Assembly (NCBI GenBank): GCA_903927685.1
Contig: CAIYOB010001092.1
Coordinates: 1-25,737 of the forward strand
Reading direction: 5' to 3'
Length of the DNA stretch: 25,737 nt
From: an uncultured Planctomycetaceae bacterium
GTDB lineage: Bacteria > Planctomycetota > Planctomycetia > Pirellulales > Pirellulaceae
In this document: positions 8,147-16,727 of the stretch, piece by piece
How the letters are laid out: each line of letters opens with the position of its first letter
Numbering within the stretch: the first letter of the stretch is position 1
Position numbers and translations under genes: made by a program
The notes under the pieces: generated by a model
The model's database searches: none
Told to the model about the DNA's origin: nothing
The model's input: only the letters and a program-made list of their open reading frames with translations

Positions 8147-11146
8147 CTACCAGGGGATTTCACGCTGCTCGCCAAATTCAAGGCGCACCGGTCCTAACAG
8201 ACCGGAAGTGACCAGCGGATCGTGGGCGGTGAACCCTTGAAATGCACGCAACTTGCGCTCGTCGGGGTACAGAGCCACATTGGACTTGGTGAATCGTTTT
8301 TCGACCGGCAGGGCCGCATCGCCGATCAAGCGGTTGACCCACAGGTTGGTCACGTCGATCTCCAACACGTTCTCGCCGGCCCGAACCGCGGCGGTCAACT
8401 CGATGCTCCAGGGATCGGTCCAGACGACGCCCAAGTCCCGGCCATTCAGCCGCACGTGGGCGATGTGGTGCACGGCGCCCAGTTGGAGCCGGACCAGGCG
8501 TCGAGCCTGCTCGTCCACCAAATGGAAGGTCCGGCGGTACGTCGCGGTCCCCGAAAAATGCTTGATTCCCTCCTCGGGATGCTGGTCCCAGGCGACCAAC
8601 GGGTCGAACACGGCCGACGCCGGAGCCCCCCACCCGGGCGCGAAATCGACTTGCCACGGGCCGGTCAGCGGCATGGGTTCGGGCAGGCCCGAGGCAGCGA
8701 TCGGGACGAGCTGGCCGGCCGCCGTCTTCATCGTCGGCGAGCTGCCGGACCAGACGCGAACGCTCAGTCCCGCGTCGGTGCGGCCGACGATCTCCAGGCC
8801 GCCCTCGGGGGCGGACATGGACTCGATCCGCTGACTCAGGGCCGGCTTGCGGAATACGACGAACATCGAACCGTTCCGGGCAAGGGGCACCGTCACGCTC
8901 GTTCGGCCGTCGCTGGTCGCCCGGTAGCAGCCGGTTTCGCAAATGCGTCCCGAGGCGGGGTCCCACAACTCTGGTTCACAACCGGCGACGCGGAACGTGC
9001 AGTCACTCGTGCCATTGCCGGTCACAAAGTAGACGTCGCCTGCGGCCAGTCGGCGGTGAGTGTAATCGCCGGCCCCTTCGAAGTCGGGCAGGATGCCGGC
9101 CGCGCGCAGGACTTCGTCCAGCGGTGTCCCGGTGAACACGCTGCCAAGCCCCAAGCTGCGGCGGGAGGGCTGCGCGGGATCGCCCGAGGGCGCGCCCCAC
9201 AGCTTGTCCGCCGCGGCCCGCACGGCCTCGTCGCTGGCGGGATAGTCGGTCAAACCGGGACTGACTTGCGGCCGCCGTTGGCCCAACACCACCGTCGCAC
9301 CGGCTGCGGCCAAGTCGGCGATCTTCTTCAAGGCTTCCGGCGCTGCCGTCTGGTCCGCCAAATCGACCACCAGGATGCGATAACGCATGCCGTCGGGCAG
9401 GACGAGATTTCCCGCGTCGACTTGCAGCCGGCTCAACAGGACCTCCGTATTGACCAGATCATAGGTGTACCCGCGGCCCAAGCTCAGCGTCGGCTTGTCG
9501 GTCCACTTCTCGCCGCGGCCCCAGTGCAGATACGCGTTGTCGCCCGTATAGCAGCAGACGTCAGCCACGAAACGCCCTTCGCGGAGCAGGACCTGGCAGC
9601 GGGCCAGATACCGGAGGAAATCGCCCGCCTCGTTCCACCAGGTGACGTTAGGATTCAGGTGTGTGCCGGCGAAATACTCGATTCCCGGCTTGCCAAACTC
9701 CTCCGGCGACGCGCTGAACGTGTGCCAGATGAAATGATTGATGCCGTCGCAGAACGCGGCGTCGGCATGGGGCTTGAGGGCGGCCGGGTACGCGGACCAG
9801 TGCTGCAGCATGTGCGTGAACGCCTCGGTCGCGGCCCGCGGCAGGCCGTAGATGTGCGCGGCCATCGCCGGCGGCCGGTTCATCGCTCGCCCCAAATGCC
9901 AGAACTCGCCCTGCGGCATGTCGTTCCGGGCCAGGAAGGCCAATTGGTCCGCATATTGGAACGTGGGCAAGGTCCGCGTCCACGGACCGCCCGACTCGGA
10001 ATGCCACTTCAGGCCCGCCTGGCCGCACAGTCCGCGAAGCGTGCCGTAGAAGTTGTTCATGAAGCAATCGCCCAGCGTCTTGTGATAATCCCGCTCGAAG
10101 CGTTCGGAGACTTCCGGACTGGTCACGGTCCATCCCGCCAGCACGGGCAGATAGGACAGCGGCGAGTAGCCGCGATAGCGGGCGAACTCGTGGTCCAAGC
10201 CCAGGCTCCACGTCGGCGCGGCGCCTTCCCAACTGACGCTGTAGAAGTGGGTCAGCGTCTTGCCGACCGCCGGTCCTGCATCCTCGATCAACGCCTTGCC
10301 CATCCGGTTGTAATGGCCGGTCACGGTTTCGGCGTTCAGGATGTCCACGTCGTACTCGTGACCCGGCATGGTCGTACAGCCGAACCGCAGTAGCGTCCAG
10401 TCGCCTCCGGGCACGTCCCACCGCAGTTGGCCCTGCGCATCCAGCTTGTCCGTCAGCGGCACGACCTCGACCAGCGCCGGCTTGTTGGCTGCCCGGGCTT
10501 GCACCTCTTGCCACTCGCCCAACCAACTGACGGCGGCGTCCGCGGACGCCGCGGGCGGCTGCGTCGTGTCCGCGGGCGTGGCGTGCCGAGCGGCCAACAG
10601 CGCGACGTCCCAGAATCGGAGTCCCTCCGGCCGTGGCAGCCGGCACTCGATCCGGCGCGGCCCGCGCAACTCGGCGGACGTCCAGACCAGCTTCTTGGGC
10701 GCGTCGTCGCCGACCTCCCAAGGCCCTTTCAGCGCTCCAGCGCAGCTGCTCAGATTGACGCTCACCTCCAGCCCCAGCCGTTCGGCTTCGCGAATTGCGA
10801 ACCGAAACATCTCCCGCCACTGGTCGCTCATGAACTCCATCTTCGCCGGCGGCGGCGGCACGTGGTCTTCGTGATAGCCGCGGGCATCGAACAGCAGCAA
10901 GCCGCCGATGCCCTGGCGCTTCATCTCCTGCAGGTCGCGGAGGATGGACGCTTCGGTGACGTTGCCTTTCAGCCACCACCAATAGGCCCACGGCTTGTCG
11001 GTATCGCCCGGTTCGCGGAACCGTTGTGCGAGACTCGCTGCCGGCTCGCTGGCCGCAAGCCCGTGGAAGCGACCCGCCAGGACGCTGCCGGTGAAGGCCA
11101 GCACGAAGAGCAGTTGGACGCCGAGGCGGAAGGCCGAATGTTGCAT
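8147..11146 (-). CDS. Exported glycoside hydrolase, GH106 (alpha-L-rhamnosidase)-like
   Basis: This 999-residue secreted enzyme has a signal peptide at about 1-25. The segment PWAYWWWLKGN (52-62) followed by SILRDLQEMKRQGIGGLLLF is the N-terminal signature of GH106 proteins, which cleave alpha-L-rhamnose from polysaccharides such as rhamnogalacturonan. The large catalytic region follows. The last ~130 residues form a jelly-roll like the sugar-binding domain of GH2 enzymes (YRRTFHLV, VRLNGRDLGVVWTDPW, GENVLEIDVTNLWVNR). I cannot assign the catalytic acids by eye. The start at 11146 is secure: AGGAG lies 8 bases upstream and a signal peptide begins there. The frame remains open for another 63 codons upstream, but that stretch lies over the palindromic repeat at 11261-11336 and is not protein-like. 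Neighbours are the propeller protein 45 bp downstream and the aldo/keto reductase upstream, which suggests a small extracellular saccharide-handling group. Confidence 0.82.
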   Translation of the reverse strand: MQHSAFRLGVQLLFVLAFTGSVLAGRFHGLAASEPAASLAQRFREPGDTDKPWAYWWWLKGNVTEASILRDLQEMKRQGIGGLLLFDARGYHEDHVPPPPAKMEFMSDQWREMFRFAIREAERLGLEVSVNLSSCAGALKGPWEVGDDAPKKLVWTSAELRGPRRIECRLPRPEGLRFWDVALLAARHATPADTTQPPAASADAAVSWLGEWQEVQARAANKPALVEVVPLTDKLDAQGQLRWDVPGGDWTLLRFGCTTMPGHEYDVDILNAETVTGHYNRMGKALIEDAGPAVGKTLTHFYSVSWEGAAPTWSLGLDHEFARYRGYSPLSYLPVLAGWTVTSPEVSERFERDYHKTLGDCFMNNFYGTLRGLCGQAGLKWHSESGGPWTRTLPTFQYADQLAFLARNDMPQGEFWHLGRAMNRPPAMAAHIYGLPRAATEAFTHMLQHWSAYPAALKPHADAAFCDGINHFIWHTFSASPEEFGKPGIEYFAGTHLNPNVTWWNEAGDFLRYLARCQVLLREGRFVADVCCYTGDNAYLHWGRGEKWTDKPTLSLGRGYTYDLVNTEVLLSRLQVDAGNLVLPDGMRYRILVVDLADQTAAPEALKKIADLAAAGATVVLGQRRPQVSPGLTDYPASDEAVRAAADKLWGAPSGDPAQPSRRSLGLGSVFTGTPLDEVLRAAGILPDFEGAGDYTHRRLAAGDVYFVTGNGTSDCTFRVAGCEPELWDPASGRICETGCYRATSDGRTSVTVPLARNGSMFVVFRKPALSQRIESMSAPEGGLEIVGRTDAGLSVRVWSGSSPTMKTAAGQLVPIAASGLPEPMPLTGPWQVDFAPGWGAPASAVFDPLVAWDQHPEEGIKHFSGTATYRRTFHLVDEQARRLVRLQLGAVHHIAHVRLNGRDLGVVWTDPWSIELTAAVRAGENVLEIDVTNLWVNRLIGDAALPVEKRFTKSNVALYPDERKLRAFQGFTAHDPLVTSGLLGPVRLEFGEQREIPW

Positions 11147-11390
11147 GGCAGTTCTCCTGCGACGGCTTGGTTCAACCGCCAGGACCGAAGGTTGGAAATC
11201 GGATAGTTCCACAAGACGCGGGGATGAATGGTACGGGGGCAAGGGAAGCAGCAAGGGTAGGGTGGCCGGGGTCGAGCGCAGCGAGCCCCCGGAATCCCCG
11301 CAGACTGTGGGCTCGCTGCACTCGACCACAGCCACCCCGGCAATCCTGAGTCCTTGACATGGTGGTATTCGACGCTGGAACCGTGGCGTG
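11147..11390. other. Spacer between aldo/keto reductase and GH106-like gene
   Basis: The 244-bp spacer holds the GH106 ribosome site and one full copy of the palindromic element (11261-11336). The long hairpin between two same-strand genes could end or attenuate the reductase transcript, so the two may be separate transcription units. I see no convincing promoter hexamers on the minus strand. Confidence 0.4.
11261..11336. repeat. Palindromic dispersed element, copy A
   Basis: Two 28-base arms (11261-11288 and 11309-11336) pair at 25 of 28 positions around a 20-base loop. The left arm starts GGTGGCCGGGGTCGAGCGCA and the right arm starts GGGCTCGCTGCACTCGACCA. The right arm is identical over all 28 bases to that of copy B at 15203-15230, and the loops also align. 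This shared ancestry makes it a repeat family, not a chance hairpin. It is intergenic. Confidence 0.9.
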
Positions 11391-12377
11391 TCAAGCGGCC
11401 GGCCCGAAGTGCGGCCCCCACTGGGACGCCAACTCGCGTCCCAACTGGGCCAGCATGGTTTGCTGCTGAGGCTCCAGCGGCCGACAACTCTTCACCAACT
11501 GCACGTCCTGGCGCAACTGGTCCTTGTCGTACACCCCCAGATTCAGCGTGCAGACACCGGGGACGGAGGCCGTATAACGCACGGCCAACTCCAGATGTTC
11601 GGCGCCGATCTGCGGAATGGGCAGGTCGTAGTCCATCTTCTGGGCTCCGCCAAAGACCTTCATGGCCACGATCCCGACGTTGTGTTTCCGGGCCAGCGGC
11701 AGCACCTCGGACTCGAAGCGGTAGGTGTACCGGTCGGCAAAGTTCACGATCGTCAGCAGCACGTCCACGTCGCCGCTTTCCAGGAACGGGTGACACTTGG
11801 GCGACAGATGATGCGCCGAAATCCCGACGAACCGGCACTTGCCGGCCTGTTTCTGTTTCAGCAGCCAGGTGAACACGCCGTCCGGATTCATCGCTCCCGC
11901 CGTTTCGCGGTGCCCGATGCTGTGGTAGTAGACCAGGTCGACGCAATCGGTTTTCAGCAATTTCAGCGAGTTGGAGAACGATTCCTCGGCCTCCGCGATC
12001 GTGTCCGCCCAAACCTTGGTGGCCAGGAATACGTCCTTGCGGCGAGAACCGAGCGCCTTGCCGACGCCTTCTTCCGCCTTGATGTACTTGGGGGCCGTGT
12101 CGATCGACGTGATGCCCAGGTCGATCGCTTCGTTGACGATTCCGGAAATCTGGTCCACGGAGACGTGCTTGCTGAGTCCGGAGGGAGCCGTGCCTAACGT
12201 CATCAGCGTGACGGGAACGTTGGTCCGGCCCAGGACGCGCGTCGGCCACTCGCCGGCGGTGGGCTCGGCCGCAAACGCCGGCCCGGCGACGGCACCCAAC
12301 GCCGCGCCTCCGGCCAGGCAACCGGCTTCGTACAGGAACTCACGGCGGGAGAGGGCGGGCAGACTGGAGTTCGACAT
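11391..12377 (-). CDS. Tat-exported aldo/keto reductase
   Basis: The 328-residue protein begins with a twin-arginine signal (SRREFL at 10-15, an Ala/Gly-rich hydrophobic stretch, AFAAEP cleavage region near 37), so it is exported folded, presumably with its nicotinamide cofactor. The aldo/keto reductase barrel follows. The catalytic tetrad is visible: D93 and Y98 in SIDTAPKY, K121 in FLATKVW and H152 in VYYHSIG. Planctomycetes have many Tat-exported oxidoreductases of this kind with unknown sugar or carbonyl substrates. I chose the ATG at 12377 because it places the Tat motif normally and AAGGA lies about 9 bases upstream; the frame extends 80 codons further upstream without a protein-like sequence. 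It is upstream of the GH106-like gene on the same strand, with a hairpin element between them. The family call is firm; the substrate is unknown. Confidence 0.9.
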   Translation of the reverse strand: MSNSSLPALSRREFLYEAGCLAGGAALGAVAGPAFAAEPTAGEWPTRVLGRTNVPVTLMTLGTAPSGLSKHVSVDQISGIVNEAIDLGITSIDTAPKYIKAEEGVGKALGSRRKDVFLATKVWADTIAEAEESFSNSLKLLKTDCVDLVYYHSIGHRETAGAMNPDGVFTWLLKQKQAGKCRFVGISAHHLSPKCHPFLESGDVDVLLTIVNFADRYTYRFESEVLPLARKHNVGIVAMKVFGGAQKMDYDLPIPQIGAEHLELAVRYTASVPGVCTLNLGVYDKDQLRQDVQLVKSCRPLEPQQQTMLAQLGRELASQWGPHFGPAA

Positions 12378-12704
12378 GACGCAGGGTCCTTTCCTTGTCT
12401 TGCAGGTGCTGTTCGACGTACCGCCCGGATGCGAGCCGCCGGCGGTCGCTTCGTTGTCGCGGAGTTTGATTGTCATTTTGTGCTTTCTGCCGGTTGGTGA
12501 GAATAGCCCGTCTGCCAGTTCTCGCCAATGGCGTAGTGGTTGACAGGCGGGCGCTGCGGTACATTGGGAAGGACTCAGACGTACCAAAGTCAGTTCGCGC
12601 GGTCCAACGTCTCGCAATCAGGAACCAGCTTTCCCCGCGAAAATCGAATTCTGTACGACTGAGCCCCGGCCTGTCCCGCCCCGCTCACACCCAGGATCCC
12701 AACC
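12378..12704. other. Divergent promoter region, reductase / HEAT-F5/8C gene
   Basis: These 327 bp separate divergent starts. On the plus strand TTGACA (12540-12545) is a perfect -35 hexamer, but the nearest -10-like TACATT (12560-12565) is only 14 bases away. That is shorter than normal, so I do not call it a promoter outright. No operator-like palindrome or RNA gene stands out. Confidence 0.35.
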
Positions 12705-15059
12705 ATGAACCAAGTTCGCAACGTTCTCGTGCTGCTCGTCGCCGTGGTTTGCTGCCCAGCCCCTTCCGCTCGTGCCGCTGAGCCTGCCGACCCGCGGATC
12801 GCCGCGGCGATCCAAACCGCCCAGAACCGGCAGGACGGCGATGCCGCCGACGCCCTGAACTTGCTGGCCTCCGAGGTCGTGGCAGCCGCGGCGGATCCGG
12901 CCAGGCGAGCGGACGTCGAGCAGGCGATGATCCAGGGGCTGGCGGGCGCCAAGACCCGCGCCGGCCGCGATTTCTTCTGCCGCCAATTGGTGATGATCGG
13001 TAGCGAGGCGGCGGTCCCCGAATTGGCCAAACTGCTGACGGTGCCGGAATCGTCGTACATCGCCCGCTATGCTTTGGCGAGGATTCCCGGCGCCGCTGCC
13101 GATGCGGCCTTGCTGGCTGCGCTCGGCACGGCAGATGACGCGGTTCGGGTGGGCCTCGTCAACTCGCTCGGCGACCGCGGGTGCCGCGACGCAGTGGAGC
13201 CGATCGCGGCCTTGGTGGCCGGCCGCAACGAGGCGGTGGCTGCCGCGGCGTTGGCGGCGCTAGGACGCATTGACTCCGAGTCCGCGGTCGCCGCCCTGGC
13301 CCGGGCCCGCGGCACCGTGCCGGCCCAATTGAAGTCCACCGCGACTGACGCGTATCTGAATTGTGCGGCCCGCATGCTCGGCCGGGGCCAGGCCGATTCA
13401 GCCATGGCGATCTACCGGCAGTTGTACGCCGTCGGCGAACCGTCGCTCTGCCGCGTGGCCGCCTTGAACGGACTGGTTGCGGCCCAGCGGGACCAAGCGG
13501 TGTCGCTGGTCATCGCGGCCTTGGCAGACGCCGATCCCGAAGTCCGCCGAGTCGCCGTGCCGGCGCTCCGATACGTGCCCGGCGCGGACGCGACGCGAGC
13601 CATCGTCGGCGAGTTGACGCGGCAGGGCGAAACGGTCCAGGCTCAACTGCTGGGCGTGTTGGCCGACCGCGGTGACAAGGCTGCCCTGTCCGCGATCGTC
13701 CAGGCCGCCGACGCCGCGCCGGCCGCGGTGCGCATTGCAGCCTTGAACGCATTGGCCGTGCTGGGCGACGCTTCGGTCGTGCCGCTGCTGGCCCAACGGG
13801 CGGCCGCGGCGCCGGACTCCGCCGAGCAGCAGGCGGCTCGCAACAGCTTGAATCTGCTCCGCGGCGCGGGCGTCAATCCGGCCATCGCCGGCCAGTTGAA
13901 GGCGGCGGATGCCGGCGTGCGAGCGGAAGCAGCCAAGTCGCTGGCGGCTCGCAGCGCCGTCGACCAGGTTGCCGCACTGCTCGAGGCCGCCCCAGACTCG
14001 CAGTCCGCCGTGGCCGCCGAGGTGTTCAAGGCGATTCGCGCGCTCGCCAAGGCGGAGCACGTTCCGGCACTGGTCGGACTGTTGATCAACGCGCCGGATG
14101 ACGGCGTTCGCGGTGAAGCAGAGAACGCCGTCGTCGCGGCCGCGCTGACCGCCGCGGCTGACCAGAATCCCGCCGCTCCCGTGCTGGCCGCGCTGAGCGG
14201 TGCCGGGACACCCGCGGTTCGCGCCTCGTTGCTGCGTGTGCTGGGGCGGATTGCTCATGCGTCGGCCCTGCCGGTCCTGTACCCGGCAGCCGCAGATGCC
14301 GCCGCCGAGGTCAAGGACGCCGCCATCCGGGCTTTGGCCGAGTGGCCGACCGGCGAACCGGCCGCCGTGCTACTGGGAATCACCCGCGATGCCGAAGCGT
14401 CTCAAGTCCACCGCGTGCTGGCCCTGCGCGGCTACGTGAACATGATCCCGAAGCAACCGGATGCCACCGACGATCAGATCTTGGACAACTACGCGCAAGC
14501 GATCCGGTTGGCCGCTCGCAACGAAGAGCGGCAACTGGTGCTGTCGCGATTGGGCCTGGTCCGGCACCGGCGAGCCTTGGAATTGGTCCGCCAGCAGGCT
14601 AGCGACCCGGCGCTGAAGCAAGCCGCCGAGGCCGCGGCGCAGAGTATCGAGAAACTGCTCGCCGCACCGGCTCGCGTCACCGCGTCGCACAATCCCGATA
14701 AAGCCAACAACGCTATCGACAAGGACCCCGGCACCCGCTGGGACACGGGCGCGGTCCAGCAAGGCGGCGAGTGGTTCCGGATCGAACTGGACGAGGACTG
14801 CTTGATCAAGGGCCTGGTGTTGGACACGCAAGGCTCAGGTGGCGACTATCCGCGGGGATATGAGATCTTCGTGTCGCCCAGCAGCTTGGGCGACGGCCAG
14901 TTGGTGTTGAAGGGGCAAGGCGACTCGGCGGTGACGAAAATCGTCTTCCCCCAGCCGGTTCGCGGTCGCGCGATCAAGATCCTCCAGACCGGCCGCGCCC
15001 AGGGGCTGTTCTGGTCGATCCACGAACTGACCGTGGATTCCCAGCCCGTGGAGAGATAG
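12705..15059 (+). CDS. Exported HEAT-repeat protein with C-terminal F5/8C (discoidin) domain
   Basis: The 784-residue protein has a signal peptide (about 1-24, ending PSARA). A long array of Ala/Leu/Val-rich helical pairs follows (about 70-650), recognisable as HEAT/PBS-lyase-type repeats by recurring patterns such as AVPELAKLL, DAVEPIAALV, AVVPLLAQRA and HVPALVGLL. The last ~130 residues, from ARVTASHNPDKANNAIDKD (about 656 on) with TRWDTGA, form an F5/8 type C or CBM32-like jelly-roll. That fold usually binds carbohydrate or a surface ligand. The protein is probably periplasmic or surface-exposed; the array would be a protein-binding scaffold and the end domain an anchor. The ATG at 12705 has AGGAT 8 bases upstream. 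Planctomycetes encode many such proteins, often beside membrane-bound dehydrogenases, but none is seen here. No enzymatic motif is visible. Confidence 0.85.
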   Translation: MNQVRNVLVLLVAVVCCPAPSARAAEPADPRIAAAIQTAQNRQDGDAADALNLLASEVVAAAADPARRADVEQAMIQGLAGAKTRAGRDFFCRQLVMIGSEAAVPELAKLLTVPESSYIARYALARIPGAAADAALLAALGTADDAVRVGLVNSLGDRGCRDAVEPIAALVAGRNEAVAAAALAALGRIDSESAVAALARARGTVPAQLKSTATDAYLNCAARMLGRGQADSAMAIYRQLYAVGEPSLCRVAALNGLVAAQRDQAVSLVIAALADADPEVRRVAVPALRYVPGADATRAIVGELTRQGETVQAQLLGVLADRGDKAALSAIVQAADAAPAAVRIAALNALAVLGDASVVPLLAQRAAAAPDSAEQQAARNSLNLLRGAGVNPAIAGQLKAADAGVRAEAAKSLAARSAVDQVAALLEAAPDSQSAVAAEVFKAIRALAKAEHVPALVGLLINAPDDGVRGEAENAVVAAALTAAADQNPAAPVLAALSGAGTPAVRASLLRVLGRIAHASALPVLYPAAADAAAEVKDAAIRALAEWPTGEPAAVLLGITRDAEASQVHRVLALRGYVNMIPKQPDATDDQILDNYAQAIRLAARNEERQLVLSRLGLVRHRRALELVRQQASDPALKQAAEAAAQSIEKLLAAPARVTASHNPDKANNAIDKDPGTRWDTGAVQQGGEWFRIELDEDCLIKGLVLDTQGSGGDYPRGYEIFVSPSSLGDGQLVLKGQGDSAVTKIVFPQPVRGRAIKILQTGRAQGLFWSIHELTVDSQPVER

Positions 15060-15155
15060 AAGACGAGCAGTTTCAGCGCGCCAACGGCTCGAGCTGCACC
15101 GCGACATTGCCGACATTAACGGAAACAGAGGGATTAAGAGACGAAGTCAGGATCC

Positions 15156-15230
15156 GGTGGCCGGTGTCGAGTGCAGCAAGCCCCCGGACTCCCGCGGTCT
15201 GTGGGCTCGCTGCACTCGACCACAGCCACC
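15156..15230. repeat. Palindromic dispersed element, copy B
   Basis: Arms 15156-15183 and 15203-15230 pair at 24 of 28 positions around a 19-base loop. It aligns with copy A through both arms and the loop: the right arm is identical and the left arm differs at three bases. It sits about 100 bases past the HEAT-F5/8C stop codon and upstream of the T6SS operon. Confidence 0.9.
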
Positions 15231-15449
15231 CAAGGCAATCATCCGTCCCTGACCTCGTACCTTTCTTCACCTCGTGCCATTCAGGCCCTTTCCGGTGGGG
15301 CAGTCCCCATAGCAGGCCCTCGCAACTTCAGCATCCGCGTCGGCCCAACGGGGACGCATGCACAAGCGTGAATGTCTTCTTGTCGAGAGACTTGAGCTGC
15401 GGTGACTGGGTCGCACGAGATTTTTCCAAGAACTCTTGGCTGCGGCTAC

Positions 15450-15478
15450 TTGAAGGCTTGGGGAGCAAGTCCTACAAA
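15450..15478 (+). promoter_or_regulatory. Candidate sigma70-like promoter of the T6SS operon
   Basis: TTGAAG (15450-15455) and TACAAA (15473-15478) each match four of six consensus bases with a 17-base spacer. It lies about 140 bases upstream of the tssA start. It is the best-spaced pair I see in this leader, but such matches arise by chance. Confidence 0.25.
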
Positions 15479-15615
15479 GAGGAGAGATCCAGTGGGGCTT
15501 CGCTCGCGGCGAGTTCGCGAGGGCGTGAATTGTCTCCCTTGTCTCATTCGACCTGCTCGCGCGGCAAAGTCAGGCTCCGGGCTGCGAAGGTTCGGCATCA
15601 TTGAGGATGGCTTCC

Positions 15616-16713
15616 ATGGGTAAGATCGACGTAGCGGCCTTGCTAGCTGAGGTTTCTGCCGATGCTCCCTGCGGCGATAATCTGGAGTATGATCCGGCGT
15701 ATGGCGAATTGGAGCGTTGCACGGTCGGCAAGCCCGAGCAACAATTCGGCGAGACCATCATCCCCGCCGAGGAACCTGATTGGGCGGCGGTCAAGCGTCA
15801 GAGCCTGAGCCTGGCCGAGCGAACCAAGGACATGCGGGTCGGCGTGGTTCTGGCTCGGGCCTTGATTCAGACCGACGGGTTTGTCGGCTTTGCCGACGCA
15901 TTGGCTCTGCTGCGCGGCTACGTGGACAAGTACTGGGCGACGGTGCATCCACAGCTGGATCCGGACGACTGGAACGATCCGACGTTGCGGGTGAATACGC
16001 TGGTTTCGCTATGCGACGGGGAAACCACGCTGCGAATGTTGAAACGCGCGCCGCTGGTCCGCTCGCGGGCGATGGGGCCCGTCAGCCTGCTGGATTGGGC
16101 CGTGGCGCACGGCGAGTTGCCTGCGCCTGCAGGCGTCGAGACGCCGCCCACCGCGTCCTCGGTGGACGCGGCTTTCCAAGACGTGGCGGTGGACGAGTTG
16201 CAGGGCATTCACGAGGCCGTCAGGGCCTCGATCGCCGATGTCCAGCACATCGAAGCGGAGGTTACGTCGCTGGTCGGGGCGTCACAGGCGGCGAGTCTCT
16301 CGCCGTTGGTCAGTGTCTTGAAGGACGCCGAGAAGATCCTGGCGGCCCAGTTGTCGCGGCGCGGCGTTTCGCAGGGCGTGGCGGATACGCCTGGGACGCA
16401 AGGCGAGGCCGCCCCGGGGCCGACTGCGGCTGCGCCCGTGGTTGTCGCCGATGGCGAGATCCGCACCCGAGATGATGTAATTCGAGCCTTGGATCGGATC
16501 TGTCAGTACTACGAGCGCAATGAACCGTCCAGCCCGGTGCCGATGCTACTGCGGCGGTCCAAGCGGCTGGCGACAATGAGCTTCCTGGAAATCCTGCGCG
16601 AATTGACTCCCGGCGGACTTGCCCAGGCAGAGGCATTGGGAGGGATCTCGACCGCGGCGGCCGCGGAAGAGTCGGCTGCCGGCAGTACAAGCCAGAGCAG
16701 CAGTTCTTGGTAA
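15616..16713 (+). CDS. tssA: Type VI secretion TssA (ImpA family)
   Basis: The 365-residue protein begins with the ImpA N-terminal domain (about 1-130): DAPCGDNLEYDPAY, then DWAAVKRQSLSL, TKDMRVGVVLARALI and WATVHPQLDPDDWNDPTLR, all characteristic of TssA. The C-terminal part has IRTRDDVIRALDRICQYYER and NEPSSPVPMLLRRSKRL, the conserved end of the TssA1-like type, followed by a Ser/Ala-rich tail. TssA primes baseplate and sheath assembly and caps the growing sheath in the cytoplasm. I chose the ATG at 15616 because GAGG lies 9 bases upstream; an in-frame ATG at 15607 has GAGG directly against it and is unlikely. It is the first gene of the T6SS cluster, after a 556-bp leader, and tssB follows 82 bp later. 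An Ala/Pro-rich linker (about 250-280) separates the two conserved regions. Confidence 0.9.
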   Translation: MGKIDVAALLAEVSADAPCGDNLEYDPAYGELERCTVGKPEQQFGETIIPAEEPDWAAVKRQSLSLAERTKDMRVGVVLARALIQTDGFVGFADALALLRGYVDKYWATVHPQLDPDDWNDPTLRVNTLVSLCDGETTLRMLKRAPLVRSRAMGPVSLLDWAVAHGELPAPAGVETPPTASSVDAAFQDVAVDELQGIHEAVRASIADVQHIEAEVTSLVGASQAASLSPLVSVLKDAEKILAAQLSRRGVSQGVADTPGTQGEAAPGPTAAAPVVVADGEIRTRDDVIRALDRICQYYERNEPSSPVPMLLRRSKRLATMSFLEILRELTPGGLAQAEALGGISTAAAAEESAAGSTSQSSSSW

Positions 16714-16727
16714 TGGCGGAAGGTGAT

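Larger units (their letters stand above)
15060..15615. other. Long intergenic leader upstream of the T6SS operon
   Basis: This 556-bp stretch contains palindromic copy B (15156-15230), a candidate promoter (15450-15478), a small GGGG-CAGT-CCCC palindrome near 15300 and a 6-bp inverted repeat CTCGCG / CGCGAG (15503-15521). An open frame crosses much of it, but it runs through the repeat, has no ribosome site and is not protein-like. The size suggests either a regulated leader for the T6SS or decayed sequence. Confidence 0.45.

Noticed and set aside
8222..10393. Plus-strand frame of 723 codons opposite the GH106-like gene
   Set aside because: The opposite strand has a signal peptide, a ribosome site and family motifs over the whole span; this frame has none.
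11147..11335. N-terminal extension of the GH106-like gene by 63 codons
   Set aside because: The extra codons translate the palindromic repeat. The ATG at 11146 has a good ribosome site and begins a signal peptide.
10969..12321. Minus-strand 450-codon frame across the reductase, repeat A and the GH106 start
   Set aside because: It is an off-frame reading of the reductase and runs through a palindromic repeat and into another gene. No domain is recognisable.
12540..12565. TTGACA...TACATT as promoter of the HEAT-F5/8C gene
   Set aside because: The spacer is only 14 bases, too short for a normal sigma70 promoter; noted in the intergenic entry but not called.
15411..15426. Possible sigma54 promoter (TCGCACGAGATTTTTC) before tssA
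   Set aside because: The essential GC at the -12 element is replaced by TT and one G of the -24 GG is missing.
15107..15604. 165-codon plus-strand frame in the gap before tssA
   Set aside because: It passes through repeat copy B, has no ribosome site and has no protein-like composition.
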